Positions 12,059 to 26,599 of a stretch of 64,000 bases of DNA are shown here, one piece after another. The stretch is from Ampelomyces quisqualis (Eukaryota; Ascomycota; Dothideomycetes; Pleosporales; Phaeosphaeriaceae), in the NCBI GenBank assembly GCA_018398575.1, contig JAGTXZ010000021.1, positions 1,736,001 through 1,800,000 of the forward strand, read 5' to 3'. Every line of letters starts with the position of its first letter. Positions within the stretch are counted from its first letter, which is position 1. The position numbers and the translations under genes are program-made. The notes under the pieces were generated by a model that worked only from the letters and a program-made list of their open reading frames with translations, was not told the origin of the DNA and did no database searches.

Positions 12059-15000
12059 TAGTTTTGCTATTCTATTATTACTGCAATTACTACTATCTTC
12101 TTATAAGATATTACTACTTTGTTATTACACTTCTTTATTACACATATAGACCTAAGCAACTTCTTTTTACTCTTAGACAACTTATACTCTAATCTGCCTA
12201 AAATACTCTACAAATTTATACTTAACGCCCTCTAAATTCTTAAGTCTAGAATTAAGAGAATAGTTACTGTCTTTAAGTAGCTAATTTAAGACAATGCTAC
12301 TATATGTGCTGCATAGGATGCCTAGTAGCAGAACACGTTATAGGCCTAAGACTCTAATAATTCTAATTCTTAATAGAGTAGAGCTAAACGTTCTGCTATT
12401 ATATAGACTTAATTTAGAGAAAGAGCCTATATTAAAAGTAGCAAACTACACGTATATTGCCTAAACTGTAGGCACATACTTTAACACCTAACCAACAAGC
12501 ATATAGAAACAAAATACCTTAGCAACTACCTTTAGTCTAATAGTTATAAAGAGGTTATAGAATCTATCTATATAAGGTAGCTACTTCTATTTGTTACACT
12601 ATTACGTCTACAACCCCTGCAACTGTTTACTACCTAGCAATTTAAACTAGAAATTATACAGGTACTTCTTAATAGAAACTAGTCTTTTTAAACATTAGAG
12701 TAACCCTTATTTTACTACTTTGTAGAGTTTTTCTAGCCTAGCACTACTATACCTAGCTAATACAAGTTTACTCTTATACTCTAAGAACAATATAAGTAGG
12801 TAACTAAAAACCTTCTTTCTAATCTTAGTAAGTTAACAAAAATCTTAATTGCCCTTAACGCCTAGTCTACTGCTAACTACCTAAGCTTTTTGGCTATTAA
12901 AGCCTATTATATTAACACTAGTTAGCAGATAAAAGAGGTTCTATTAGATTTTGTGCCCTTGCGTAAGCAGTATACTAAGGTTTCTATAGTATCTAATCTT
13001 ATGCAGGTACTTAAAAACACAAAAATATTAAAATAATTACTAGTAGTTACCTGCAACAACGCTTTAAATAACAGTACTTTTAGCAGAAGCCTAGAAAGCA
13101 ATCTTGCTAATAAGAAGGTTTTTTAGAACGCAAAGGAAAACACTATACTATGCCTTACCTATATTATTAACCTAGTAGTATAGAATATAATAGCCTACTT
13201 AAGGCTAACAGCCTTACCTAAGATTAAAGGGGCTTAGCAGCTGTAACGCTATTACGTTTACTAGATTAATAATAGCATATTAGTGCCTAACTCCTTGCAA
13301 AAAGTATGTTACACCCTTTATTATAATTCTTTATTACGCACTAAGCTTTCTTAGATCTAGGCAACTTGTATTGCTATTAATTTGTCTCTCTAACATTTTA
13401 AATAATTCCTAAAGGTACAATCTAATGTACTACTAAAAAATTAACTCTGTGTAATTTAAGATGTTAAGACTAGGTAGAATTTAACCTATAATATGTGCAA
13501 GCGCGTCTGCTCCCTAGCTACTTATATTAATAAGTAGCTAGAGCAAGAGATTACACTTAATTAGGCTCTACAAGGTAGTAGTAGTAATTTATAAGATAAT
13601 AATGCAGTTGCAGACTTTAAGAACCTTAAAAGGCTTTAGCTAGTACTTAGTAAGTAGTTACACCTTAGGGTAATAACACGTATACTAGCAAACTTTAAAA
13701 CAGCTACTAACAGAATTAGTAAAAGTAACACACCTTAGGCTCTGTACATCTAGTTAATGTACAATAGACTTTTTAACTTTCTAGATTAAATAACAACTAA
13801 GCTATCTAACAAGGAGGATAAGACTAGCTATTATAAGAAGTAGCTAGCTATAGTAAAGGCAGTAGTAGAGAAAGGTAAAAAGAAGTTGTTAAAGTATTAT
13901 TTACGCATAGATAAGGAACAAGGATATCTTTATAACGTTACAACTGTCCTTAATCTATCTTAGAAGCTTACTATATATAAGGTAGAGACTATGTTTATTA
14001 TATAGGTTTATTACAGCGCACTGCTAATAAAACCTAAAGTAATATATAGAAACTAGACTTTAAACATATATACTAGCGTTAGTTCCTAGACTATATTAAT
14101 TAATATAAAAACAACTCTGCAGTAATAAACAGAGACTGTACTCTAGTTTATTCTTTGCAACTACAGCGTCTACCTAAATACTAGTAGTTTAGGAGGCCTT
14201 CTTCTTAAACAACACAGTCTAGTAGGTTAAGCGCTAATCTCTCTTATAAAACTAACGTAAGCATTAGACTACTCTGTGCAAAAGCTTTCTACTACTTTAG
14301 CACTTCTCTAACTAGTAAAGAAGATAAAGAAGAGTTATTAAATATACTTGTCTAGTAGCAGGCTAATGCAAACACGTACCTACGCCTAGCCTAGGTAGCT
14401 AAAGATATACTAGCTGTACAGCTTGTAGAAGTTAGAGTTAAGCACTTGTTTAATACTATAAGAGACGTTCTAAGAGATTAATAGCATAGGCTTAGAGTAG
14501 AAACAATCTAGAAAATTATAGTTATAAAACACGCAATTACTAAGAAGAACGTATAACTAAACTGTTCTATACTATAATTGCTAACTACAGGATCTTAACA
14601 CAGCGCTAAGAGTGTCTAGAATCTACTTAAGCTTTTAGGTCCTATTAATTTTGCTAGTCTAACTAGCTTTAGAATCTAACGTTTTAAGGATTAGACAAGC
14701 AATAAAGAGCAGGAGAGTAACAAAGAAAATAACATTAGGGAATCTGCAACGCCTTTGTATAGTGTACTACTCTAGACTTCTTAGTATAAGCAGCGCCTAC
14801 AAAAGAAGAGATTAAGGCCTTCTTGTTTCTTAGACTAGTAAGCGTAATAAAAAAATGTAATAAACAGTAGCTCTTAACTATCTAAAACAACCTAGGTAAA
14901 AAACAGTAATAAACATCTATAATAAGCAGGTTATAAAGCTAATTAAACAGCTGCAAGATTAGACTATTCTTGCAATAACCTTATTTTAGGATATATGCTA

Positions 15001-15270
15001 AAATAAACTTATTTTATTTGCTCTACTTTACTTCTAAGTAACATACTTGTTACAGGCGTTAGATTAGAGGCGCTGCACAAGTATAACCCTATAGCAGGTA
15101 CCCTAACTAAACTAACAACCTAACCTTAACACTCTAAGCTATATACCCTAACCTAAACTCTACACTAGCCTCTGCGTAACCTAAACCCTACTTTACCCCC
15201 CTTGTGCTTAACTCTAACCTAACCCCTACCTATAAGCGGGTACCCAGAACCTATTTACTAGCGTAAACTA
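12059..15270 (+). mobile_element. Decayed hAT-family DNA transposon, copy 1
   Basis: This roughly 3.2-kb segment is repeated, with mostly C/T and G/A differences, at 16,700-18,633 plus 31,085-32,364. Homology starts and ends at the same bases in both copies, so these are probably the true ends. The left end (TAGTTTTGCTA) and the reverse complement of the right end (TAGTTTACGCTA) look like short terminal inverted repeats. The + strand reads as a transposase of about 800 codons broken almost only by TAG. Near 14,390-14,520 it shows a hAT C-terminal dimerisation-like motif (DILAVQ...VRVKHLFNT.RDVLRD). A small Cys/His motif near 12,450-12,500 could be a BED-like finger. No convincing 8-bp target duplication remains. 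Confidence 0.82.
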
Positions 15271-16699
15271 CATCAAGACTACTATATACTAGAGCCTACC
15301 TTTCTACTATTAGAAGGCGTAATAGTTGCTATTACTAAACAGTTAGTCTTAGCCTACACTTTTGCGTTATACGCAGGCTTCTTGCAAATATTAGACTCTA
15401 TTATATTAAAGTAATAGAGCAGCCTATTAGTAGTCTAAAAGGCATTGCTAATATAAAAGACCTAAAAGCCTAAGCTAGAGATTTATATATTGTGCTCTTT
15501 AGCCTAATTAAATGTTAGTAGAATGCACAGAAACGCTGCAAAGAAACAAACCTTAGTAGAAAAAAAACAAATTAAAAATAACTTATATTAGTATAGAGCT
15601 GCTGCACGCTAGCGCTAACATTATTAAGCTTATAAATAATAGTGTCTTGCTTAACAAGGAGCTGCTAAAGAACCTAGTAGATGTTTACTAGAACATTAAC
15701 CTTATTAACCTTGCGCGTTAGACCTTAGTAGCTAGACTTATTACTACTATAAGACTTTACTTAAGCAGCCTAGAGCTTATTAATAAAGTTAGACTAGAGA
15801 CTAGTAATTATATACTGCGTTAACAGCTACTTAACTTTAGGATTGCAAGCAAGCGCGTTACAAAGCAGGATAACTATAATCTTAAGGTAATTATTAATCT
15901 AAGAAGCTATTAGAATTAACTAAAAAAGTAAGAGAATATAGTAGTTAACTTATAGGCCTATATATAATATAAGCGTTCTTGCACTAAGAGTAAGTACTCT
16001 TACTATAAGTAATTATATACTTAGACTTATTACTCTTAAGCTAAGTAATAGCGCAGCCTAAATAATATAGTAGGTTAAGCTTAGCTTTAATAACAATATC
16101 TAGTCTGTTCTATTACTAGTTAGCAACATACCTAGACCTAGCTTAGCGCCTTAGATATAAAACTTATAATAAGAGAGTTAGTAGTACAACGCTTAGCTAG
16201 AGAACTACAAAAAGTGCGTAAGCTTAGCATCTTTGCAAATAATAGCACAAGTAAGAAAGATACATAGGCTAATAAGACGAGTAACGCGCAAGTAGGTATA
16301 TAGAAGGTAAGGCTAGTACAATATATAGTGCTACTTAAAAAGAGAAGTAAGAGTGCAAAATAATAAATCTAAGTAGAGTAATTTTTATTTTAATAGTTAG
16401 GCAGGTCTAAGCGCACCTAGCGCTAGAGTAAGAGAATTATGTAATAGGCTACTACCTAGTTAGTCCTTAGTTACAGAAAAACCTTAGCTTACTAAACTAG
16501 AACACTAAAAAGGTTCTAAACTAGAACGTAAAAAAATCCTTTAGGCTAGAACACTAGAAACAGTTTTAGACTAGATTACCTTAACCCTCTAGACTAGACT
16601 GCCTTAAGACTATAAAACCCTTCTAGGTAGCAATTAGGATAGGTTACAAATTTACGTCTTTATTTCCTAGCAACTACTCTTAGAGTCTGCCTCTTACAA
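15271..16699 (+). other. Coding-like RIP remnant between the two hAT copies, not recognised
   Basis: The + strand from about 15,640 to 16,440 gives a basic, Gln-rich reading with stops that are nearly all TAG. One stretch reads RELVVQRLARELQKVRK near 16,165-16,215, a plausible helical tail of a transposase or DNA-binding protein. Between about 16,490 and 16,600 there is a loose tandem motif built on CTAAACTAGAAC/CTAGACTAGA. I cannot name the family and see no terminal repeats. Confidence 0.35.
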
Positions 16700-18633
16700 T
16701 AGTTTTGCTATTCTATTATTACTACAATTACTACTCTCTTTCTACAAGATATTACTACTTTATTATTATACTTTTTTATTACACATATAGACCTAAGCGA
16801 CTCTCCTTTACTTCTAGACAACCTATACTCTAATTTGCCTAAAATACTCTATAAATCTATACTTAATGCCTTTAATATTCTTAAGTCTAGAATTAAGAGA
16901 ATAGTTACTGTCTTTAAGCAGCTAATTTAAGACAATGCTACTGTATATGCTGCATAGGATGCCTAGTAGTAGAACACGTTATAGGCCTAAGACTCTAATA
17001 ATTCTAATCCTTAATAGAGTAGAGCTAAACGTTCTGCTATTATATAGACTTAATTTAGAGAAGAAGCTTATATTAAAAGCAGCAAACTACACGTATATTA
17101 CCTAAACTATAGGCATATACTTTGATACTTAACTAATAAGTATATAGAAATAAAATACTTTAGCAACTACCTTTAGTCTAATAGTTATAGAAAGGTTATA
17201 GAATCTATCTATATAAGGCAGCTACTTCTATTTATTACACTATTACGTCTACAACCTCTGTAACTATTTACTACTTAGTAATTTAAACTAGAAATTGTAC
17301 AAGTACTTCTTAATAGGAACTAGTCTTTTTAAATATTATGGTAACTCTTATTTTACTGCTTTGTAGAGTTTCTCTAGCCTAGCACTACTATACCTAGCTA
17401 ATATAAGTTTACTTTTATACTCTAAGAATAATACAAGCAGGTAACTAAAAACCTCTTTTCTAATTTTAGCAAGTTAACAAAAATCTTCATTGCCTTTAAC
17501 GCCTAGTCTACTACTAACTACTTAAGCTTTTTAGCTATTAAAGCCTATTATATTAACACTAGTTAGTAGATAAGAAAAGTTCTATTAGATTTTGTGCCCT
17601 TGCGTAGGCAGTACACTAAGGTTTTTATAGCATCTAATCTTATGCAGGTACTTAAAAACACAAAAATATTAAAACAATTACTAGTAGTTACCTGCAATAA
17701 CGCTTTAAACAACAGTTTTTTTAGTAAAAGCCTAGAAAGCAATCTTGCTAATAAAAGAGTTTTTTAGAACGCAAAGGAAAACACTATACTATGCTTTACC
17801 TATATTATTAACCTAGTAGTGCAAGACATAATAGCCTACCTAAAGCTAACAGCCTTACCTAAGATTAAAGAGGCTTAGTAGCTGCAATGCTATTACGTTT
17901 ACTAGATTAATAATAGTTTATTAGTGCCTAACTCTTTGCAAAAGGTATGCTACACTCTTTATTACAATTCTTTATTACACACTAAGCTCTTTTAGATCTA
18001 GGCAATTTGTATTGCTATTAATTTATCTCTTTAACGTTTTAAACAATTCCTAAAGGTATAATCTAATATACTGCTAAAAAATCAACTCTGTGTAATTTAA
18101 GATATTAAGACTAAGTAGAATTTAACCTATAATATATGCAAGCGCGCCTGCTCTTTAGCTACTTATATTAATAAGTAGCTAGAGCAAGAGATTATACTTA
18201 ATTAGGCTCTATAAGGTAGCAGTAGTAATTTATAAGATAATAACGTAGTTGCAGACTTTAAGGACCTTAAAAGGCTTTAGCTAGTACTTACTAAGTAGTT
18301 ACACTTTAGGGCAATAACACGCATACTAGTAAACTTTAAAACAGCTACTAATAGAATTAGTAAAAGTAATACACCTTAGGCTCTATATATCTAGTTAATA
18401 TATAACAGACTTTTTAACTTTCTAGATTAAATAATAACTAAGCTATCTAACAAGAAGAATAAGACTAGCTATTACAAGAAGTAGCTAGCTATAGTAAAGG
18501 TAGTAGTAGAGAAAGGTAAGAAGAAGTTGTTAAAGTATTATTTACGCATAGATAAGAAACAAGGATATCTTTACAACGTTATAACTATTCTTAATCTATT
18601 CTAGAAGCTTACTATATATAAAGTAGAGACTAT
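16700..18633 (+). mobile_element. hAT transposon copy 2, left part
   Basis: This segment matches copy 1 from 12,059 to about 13,998 and breaks off at 18,633, where the LTR of a 12.45-kb retrotransposon begins. The same hAT sequence resumes at 31,085. It encodes the N-terminal and central transposase, read through TAG stops. Its two parts total about 3.2 kb, the same as copy 1, so little was lost other than by point mutation. Confidence 0.88.
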
Positions 18634-18819
18634 TGTAGTAAAGTAATATAGGAAGTAAGTCTAAAGGACGCTTAGGGCACGGCTAAGGGCATAGACAAGA
18701 TACAATAGCTAAAGAGCTATAAGAGGACAGAACAACTAACAACACACACACCTAACAATAATATATTTAATTCTACATCAAATCTAATAGGCCTTAGAGG
18801 TAAATAACGCTCTACTACA
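18634..18819 (+). repeat. 5' LTR of Ty3 copy C (186 bp)
   Basis: It begins TGTAGTA and ends TACTACA, a perfect 7-bp terminal inverted repeat. Aligned by eye with the 3' LTR it has the same length and about 13 differences, all but one of them C/T or G/A. Divergence is therefore dominated by RIP-type change and cannot date the insertion. Confidence 0.93.
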
Positions 18820-21800
18820 TATAGCAACTAATTACAACTCTAAATTCCTATTAGCCTAGGCCTTAGAAGGCTGTGCACCTGCGTATGCACCTACGCTCTT
18901 TTGTAGTCCTTATAACCTAGAAATTGCAGGAACTTAATAGTCTAACAAGTGCTTAGCAAGCTGCTACAGTTCTCTCTAGAATATAATTAGTATCTATTCT
19001 AAGGACATAGAGTTAGTACTCTAAGATTAGAGGAACAGAAAGTAGGATCTGGAGCAACGCCTATCCAAAGTACCTAGATTAGCTACTACTAGAATTAAGT
19101 TAGAAGGGGGATTAAGTAGACCCTAAAAAGCAGAGTAATAGCCAAAGGAGCAAGACGCAAGCTGCAGCTAAAGCTGTATTAGGCTAAGCAAAAGCGCAAA
19201 GCTATTGCGCCCTACTAAGCATATAGTATACTAAAGAAGTCCTAGAGTACAGACAGTAGAAACAACTAAGAGCAGACTAAGAAAGACATTAAAACAGGCA
19301 GTTAGAAAAAAAAGGAAACTAACAATTGCTTAGACAGCAAGTATAAAGAAATTAAGAAGAAATTAGTAGACTTTACAACAGAAGCGCTATTAGACATTAG
19401 AAAAGCTTAAGCCTTTAGCTTTTTAGCAACTCTATATAGAGCAGTAACCTTAATCCTAGTCTTTTAGGCTATTACTCTTCTTTGGTTTATTTAAATAAGC
19501 TCTAACTACTGTTTAGGCAGCCTACAAAAGCAACGCAGAGATAACACAAAACTACTTAACAGCACATTAAGTTATTAACGCCTTAAATACTCTAACAAAC
19601 AGAAAGCTCTACTACTAACACTTATAGAGTTAATAAGAGAAGCTAGCGCAAATATAAGTAGTGCGCTAAAGGAGCAGGCTAAACAGCTATTAGAAGGGCA
19701 CTCTAGGCGCAGAAGCACAGGCTAAGATAACTTAATATTAAGGACCCTTTAGATGCTAGCAGAGTCTCTTAACTAAGTGTAGCTTCTATTGTACACAATA
19801 CAGTTGCTATCCTACCTAGCAGAAAACATGCTGTTGTTTAATAGTACTAATGTTATAGACTTTCTAGAGCGTTTTAAGGACTTCTTAAAGTACTATAGCT
19901 TTACAGACTAGATAATAATTAACAGACTAGTAGCCTACTATAAGCCAAGATAGAGGACTATTATACAGGCGTCTAAAGAGTATGCAAAAGCCTAGGATAA
20001 CTACTCGTAGAGAAAGCTCTGTAATAGCCTCTAACAACGCTTTAAAAACAATAACAAAGGTTAACAGAAAGAGCGTGTAGAGTACTTTAAACACTAGCTA
20101 GGTTAGTGCTAAATAAGATTAGACCTAAAGATTAGAGACTACTTGCAGAACTTTTAAATCTGTAGTAAAAGGTATATTAAAGCAGGCACTATTAATAAGG
20201 ACTATTGCAGCTACTACTTTGTTAAGGGACTGCTGCTCTAACACGCAACAAAGATCCTAGAAAAGTTTAGCCTAAAAACAGACACCCTAAAGAACTTTAA
20301 GTACAAAAAAATCTAAGACTATCTAGCAAAGCGCCTAGAAGTAGAGAAAGAAGCGCGTATATTAAATCTAGCAGAAGCTATAAGAGCCTTTAAACTAGAA
20401 GTAGAGTTTAAAGTAGAACTAGTAGCTAAACAACTATTAGCTCTACTGCAGCAAAACAACTTTAAACTTAAAATTAAGCTAGGAACAAACTTCTAACCTG
20501 CTACCCTTTAGTTGCTAACAAAGAGTACTCTATCTAGGAACTAGCGCAAGCAAGCTCCTTCTAGTGCAGCGCCTATAAAGAATAAAGTAGATAACCTTGT
20601 AGATATAATGCTACAGCTTAGGCTTAACTAAATAACTATTAAGCAGCAGCTATAAAGCATGTAATAGACCCTTTGTAAAGCAAAGCTTATAAATAATCTA
20701 GTTATTTATACCTTAGTCTGCAAGCAAACTAAAGAGTAATTAGAAGCCCTGCAACTGTATATACCTTAGCTAGCCCTATAAAACCAGGGCTATTAGAACT
20801 ATAGGCAACAACAGTAAGCACAGAGAAATAACAACTATTAGCGCAACAGCTAAAACTATAGCTACTTAAATAACAATTAGAGTTACTAGCAGAGACGTCC
20901 TAGTAGAGGACTACTAAGCGGCTTTAGGATAAACTGTTAGGTTTATAATAAGACTAAGCATTTAAAGCAGGACTGCCTAACACTAAAAGGCTTTATTACT
21001 AACAGCTAGTGCTTCTTTAACAAACGCAACATACTCTAATAGAAGACGCCTAATAATCTATAAGGTAGAGTTACTAGCCTTAGCAACGCACAATAGGCTA
21101 AGACTATTTTAGCTAAAATTAAGAGGCGCTTTCTAAAACGCGACGTTAACCCCCTTAAGGTTAAATCTAAATTTATAGGTAGACCTAGTCTCTCTATTCC
21201 TATCAAGAACAACGCAGTCTCTATACAGCTAGTGCCTAACACCTTAGGAGCGCTGTTAGAAGCAAACTATAACAAGTATTAAGACATATTAAACTACTTT
21301 ACAACTAAATCTAAGAAACTTCTTGCTAACAGTAGCTTAGTATTAGCTGTAGTTATTAGCTAAAACTAAGTAAAACGCAGTAACAATTAACCTGTATACA
21401 GTTAGGTTTAGGTTTAGAAGCTACCTCAGAAGCTAGTTAATAGGATCCTACACTTAAAAGGCTACAGAAACAGAAATAACAGCTACTTTATAAGCAAAAA
21501 GTTAGGGTAAGACTACTTAGTTTAATTTGCAAGTAATAAGAAATTAGAAGATATAGAAATAGAAGAGGTTACCTAACTAACTAAAGAGCTGTTAAAGCCT
21601 ACTTACGCAGTAGAGCAAAAGAAGAAGAACCTAAAGAAGTAGCAGCTAGTCTAAAAGTTTAAGGCTAACACCTAATTAGTTATCTAGCGCATCCTTAACA
21701 CCCTAGTTCTATTACTGCTTAAGACTGTTATTAGTAACATGCTAGAGGTTAAGAAGAAGCTGTTCTAAGCAAGCTACACGCTAGTAGAGTTTAAAGACCT

Positions 21801-24800
21801 TTTAGTTACTCTAACACGCTACACAACAGTTAAAAGCGCTAATAAAGACTTAGATAAAGACTAACCTACTATAAGAGCTAGTGTTAACTTGCTAACCTAA
21901 GGCTTACTCCTAGACTACGTGCTAGTTAAGGCAGTAAACAGAAAAGTAAGTAAGTGCTTTAGTATTAATACTAAACACTAGTTAGACCTAGAGATTAGCT
22001 AGATTAAAAGGCATATCTAACGTAATAAAAAACTAGGCCTTTAGCTTGCTGCTAATAAGGACTTCTGCAAGCCTACTTACTATTAGAGGGAGTATAATTA
22101 AGCCTTAGGCGTAGAGCACCTTAGAAGAGAATGCCCAAAAGTACCTATTAACATTAAGAAGACCTAGTTTCTTAGCCTTATTAACTCTAGCGCAGAGCTT
22201 AACACTATAAAAAGAGAAACAGTAAAATAAGCTATACTTCTAATTACGTCTCTGCTAAAGAGTATAAGAGCTGCAAAAATAGTAGTAGTAAACAGTTTAA
22301 CTAAAGAGTTCTTAGGTATTGTATAGGAAGTACCTATTACTATTAAGAGGATTAAAATCTGTACCAGCTTCTTTATCCTTAAGGAGTGCACAAACCTAAT
22401 TATTCTAGGCAATTCTTTTCTAACAAACGCTTAAGCTAGAATTAAGTACGCTACTAATAGGCTAACCTACTACTAAATCTTTAGCAAGGATAGTAAACAC
22501 AGTACAAGATTTGTGTGCACAAGAGGCAATTAGATTAACGCGCTAAGACTCTACTCTAGGCCTCTAGTAGGAAACATTAGAAGAGTATAATTACTAGCGT
22601 TTTACTCCTATCTAAACCTGTTGCACAGCTAGACTAGAACTATTAAATAAACTTAACACAGCTTTAAGTAGATTCTAATACTCTAAGCAAGGATTAGCTA
22701 GCAATAAAGTTAGTAACAGAGTAGCTCTAATAGAAATCTTTAACACTAATTATTCTCTTAGACACACAGTTCTTCTAGTAGCTAGGTATAGGCACTATAG
22801 GCGCAGGGCCTAATAGATCTATTATTATTAGTAACAGTAATAGAATATATATGCTTGTTAGCAACAGCGTAGGCTACTACTCTTAAAATATTATAGCAAG
22901 TGTTGTAAGACAGCTTCCTTAGAGTCTTAGGATTAATATTAGTGCTAAGAGCTTTTAGGAGTAAGAGCTTAGTAAAACAACTAGTAAGAGAGAGTTACTT
23001 ATTAAAGTTATAACAATTTAGCTAAAGCGCACAACTAATCTATAATTAAACAACGTTTTCTTTAACGTTAGCACTTTGTATAAGCAAAAAGCTTAAAAGG
23101 TCTAGCTAGTAGACAACTTAGGATAGACTCTAAGAGATATTAGTAGATATAAAGATTAGAAAGAGTGTGCGCACATTTAACAGGTACTAAATAAGGAAAA
23201 TGCTCTATTCTTAAGCTACTTTAAGCTACAATACGCAAAGTTTCCTAGAGGCACAAGGCTTACACCTAAACGCCTGTTAAAGATAAAGATCTCTCTAGAC
23301 TTACTTCTATAAGAACAAGCTATGCTAGAGAAGCTACTATACTAATAAGAAGCCGCCTTAGCCTAGGACTTTAGTAAATTAGGACAAGTTAGCTATAAGG
23401 TAGTACCTCTAATTAAAATTAACACTGTTCCTTATAAGGCGTAGCAAGCTAATTAGTTTCCTATCCTCTAAAAACTTAGAGACGTAGTAGTTAAAATAGT
23501 ACAAAAACGTATTAACTAAGAGGCTCTTAAACTGTGCAGAAGCTAGTACTAAAACCTATAGTTTCTAGTAGCTAAGAAAGACAAAGGATATTAACTTATT
23601 AATAACGCGTAAAAGATTAACAAAGTTACAATTTGTAACGCAAACCTACTACCTAATTTAAATAACTTTATAAAGGATTTTGCTAGTTGCGTAATTATAA
23701 GCTTACTTAACTTCTTCTTAGGATATAACTAAGTAGAGTTGCACAAGAACTCTTGGGACGTAACAGCGTTTTATACACCTATTAGACTAGTGCGCTAGTA
23801 TACGCTGCCTATAGGTACAATAAATTTAGTTGCTAAATTTGTACGCGTTATAACTAAGATATGCTAAGATTATATTCTAGAACGCTGTAGATCTTACCTA
23901 GATAACGTTTGTATTAAGAGACTAAAGTGCTACTACAATAGAACAGAGATTAAACTAGGTATTAGAAAATACGTTGCAGAGCACCTCTGCAATATAGACG
24001 CTGTGTTAGCAGACATTAAACGCGTAAAAGCAATAATATTAGGTTACAAGTTAGATTTTTGCTACGCGTCTATAATTGTAGTAGGTTATTAGGTTAACGC
24101 TGCTAGCTGCTATCCTAATTACAAGAAAATTAAGAAAATCTTCTTCTAGCTGCCCTGTAGAGACTAGAAAGACGTTTAAATGTTTGTTAGTATATGTGTG
24201 TATTACAGAGTATAGATTAAGTATTTTACTACTGTTTTAGAGCTACTATTCTGCCTGCTACGCAAGAACGCGCTCTTTAAGTAGTCTTTAGAACAATAGA
24301 GCGCAATAGATAGATTAAAACATGCGCTATACTCTACGCTAGTACTTGTCTCTATCTCTTATAACAAGCTGTTACTTCTAATTGTTATTTCTATTAATAG
24401 TAGCAAAAAGGGTTAGGGCGCAGTTCTTATGCAGCTAGATCTAAAGGGTTGTTAGTACCCTATTTAGTACAAAAGTAGAGTTTAGTCTAAATCTAAACAA
24501 AACTAAGACTTAGGAAAACACAAATGCAAAGCCCTGCTCCTAGCACTAAAGAAGTTTTAGACCTACTTGTATAGAGTAGAGTTTATTGTAGAAATAGACG
24601 CAAAGACGCTAGTTGTACAGCTTTAGTAAAGTGCAACTAACTTACTAGAAGCTCTTGTTATAAGGTAGCTAGCACTTCTTAACATATAAAAATTTAACAT
24701 AGTCTATATTAAAGGCAAGAAAAACGTAGTAGCTAACGCCCTTTTAAGAAGACCTAAGGAGCTAGAGTAGAAGCTACCTAAGGAGCTAGAGGAAGATATT

Positions 24801-26599
24801 AAGGACTTTATTAACGCTTATTTAAATTTAGTACAGCTTGCTATTACCCTATACCTGTGCGCAGCTAACCTACGTTATAGCAGCTGTAAAGCTAATCTTA
24901 GCTTTAAAGACTAACTATTAGATAAAGCCTATAGCAAAGAATCTTAGGCTTAGGCTTGTTAGATTCTATTCTACTATTCGCCTAATAGTCTTTTAAGAGC
25001 TAAAATAAAAAAGTTTATAAGGAAAGCACTTAAATTAACAGTAAGAGAGAGGCATCTATTCTTAATACTAACTAAAAGGCGTCTGCTACAGCAAATTATA
25101 GACAAACTTAACAAACGTTTAGCTATTATTAAAGCTATGCATAATAAATTAGGGCACTATAGAAAGGAAGGCACATAGCGCAAAGTTTAGGCGCGTTATT
25201 ATTAGAGAGGATAATATAAAGATGTTAAGTCCTGCGTTAAGTTATACCTAGAGTGTTAAGTACACGCCTTAGCAGCAGTTTAAGAAGAACTCTAGCTAAC
25301 AACCTCTCTAACAATGCCCTTTAGCTAGATATCTATAGACGTAGTCTATATGCCCCTAGCTAGAGGTAAGAAGTTTCTTATAGTAGCCTAATACACTACA
25401 ACGCAGTAAGCTAAAGCTAAAGCCTTATTAAGCGCAGACTTAGTATCTATTGTTAAGTTTCTAAAACAAAAAGTCTTCTGCTAATAGGGCCTACTACTTA
25501 AAATTTTAGTTGATAGAGGCTCTAAAAACAAGCATCTACTAATTAACCTGCAACAGCAATTTAGAATCTATAGAGTAGTAGCTAGCGCCTATTATCTACA
25601 GAGTTAAGGCTTAATTAAACAAGAACACGCGCTAATAGTATATGCCTTAAAGAAGCTTAGTAGGATATAGGTTAACTACTTAGACTGCGTTCTGTAGGCT
25701 AATTAGACTAGTGTTAAGTGTGCAACTAGAGAAACTCTAGTGTTTCTTACATATAGTTGCAAGTACGTACTACCTATCAAATTGTGTATACTAACCTAGT
25801 AGACTCTGCTCTAGAAAGAAGTAACTAATACTGCTTTGCTCTTAGCTATAAGGGCTTATTAATTTAAAAAGAGAAATATTAGGTTGCAAGAGTCTATTGC
25901 TAGAATAGTCTAACTAAGAAATAATAACAAAGACTACTTTAATAAGAACAGAGTTACTAGAGCAGACAAACTAAAGGTTAGTAACTTAGTTTTGCTTAGA
26001 AATTCCTACTATAACAGCAACTAATTAGTGCTTAGTAAGTTCTTTCTAAAATAGCAGGAGCTATTTAGAATACATAAAGTTAGAGAAAAGGGGTAGTACA
26101 ACCTTAAGGAGCTTAATAGAGCACTGTTTTAAAGCTACACGCTAGGCAATAGGTTAAAGAAGTTCTATTAGCGCACTAAAGTAGACCTAAAGCTTATTAA
26201 CTAGAGCCTATCTACTAACAACACTAGAAACTAGGCACTCCCTAGCTATAGGCAGGACATCCTACAACTAGTGGGAGAATTAGTAGCGCGCTAGTGTTCT
26301 AAGAGGCTTAAGAATGCTACTAAGGTAGATAAGGATAAAAATTTAGATTTAGAACAATTAGTAGAGATGCGCTAAACAGCTGTTAGAGTGCGCATTGTTA
26401 AAAACCTAAACTTTAACAGATCTAAATATAAAGTTGTTAGAATAGCTTTAAAGCACCTATAAGAACAAAAATAGATTGCAAAGAAAGCTACATAACAGAC
26501 GCAGTTTATAATAATCCTACTAGCTATTAGAAGCAACACTAGTAAAACAAGCCTATGTATTTGCTATTTAGAAGCTATATTAGCGCTACGCTATAAGGC

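Noticed and set aside
22164..22412. Hydrophobic 82-codon minus-strand frame inside Ty3 copy C
   Set aside because: It is antisense to the protease-like region. AT-rich RIP sequence yields Leu/Ile/Ser-rich frames by composition alone.
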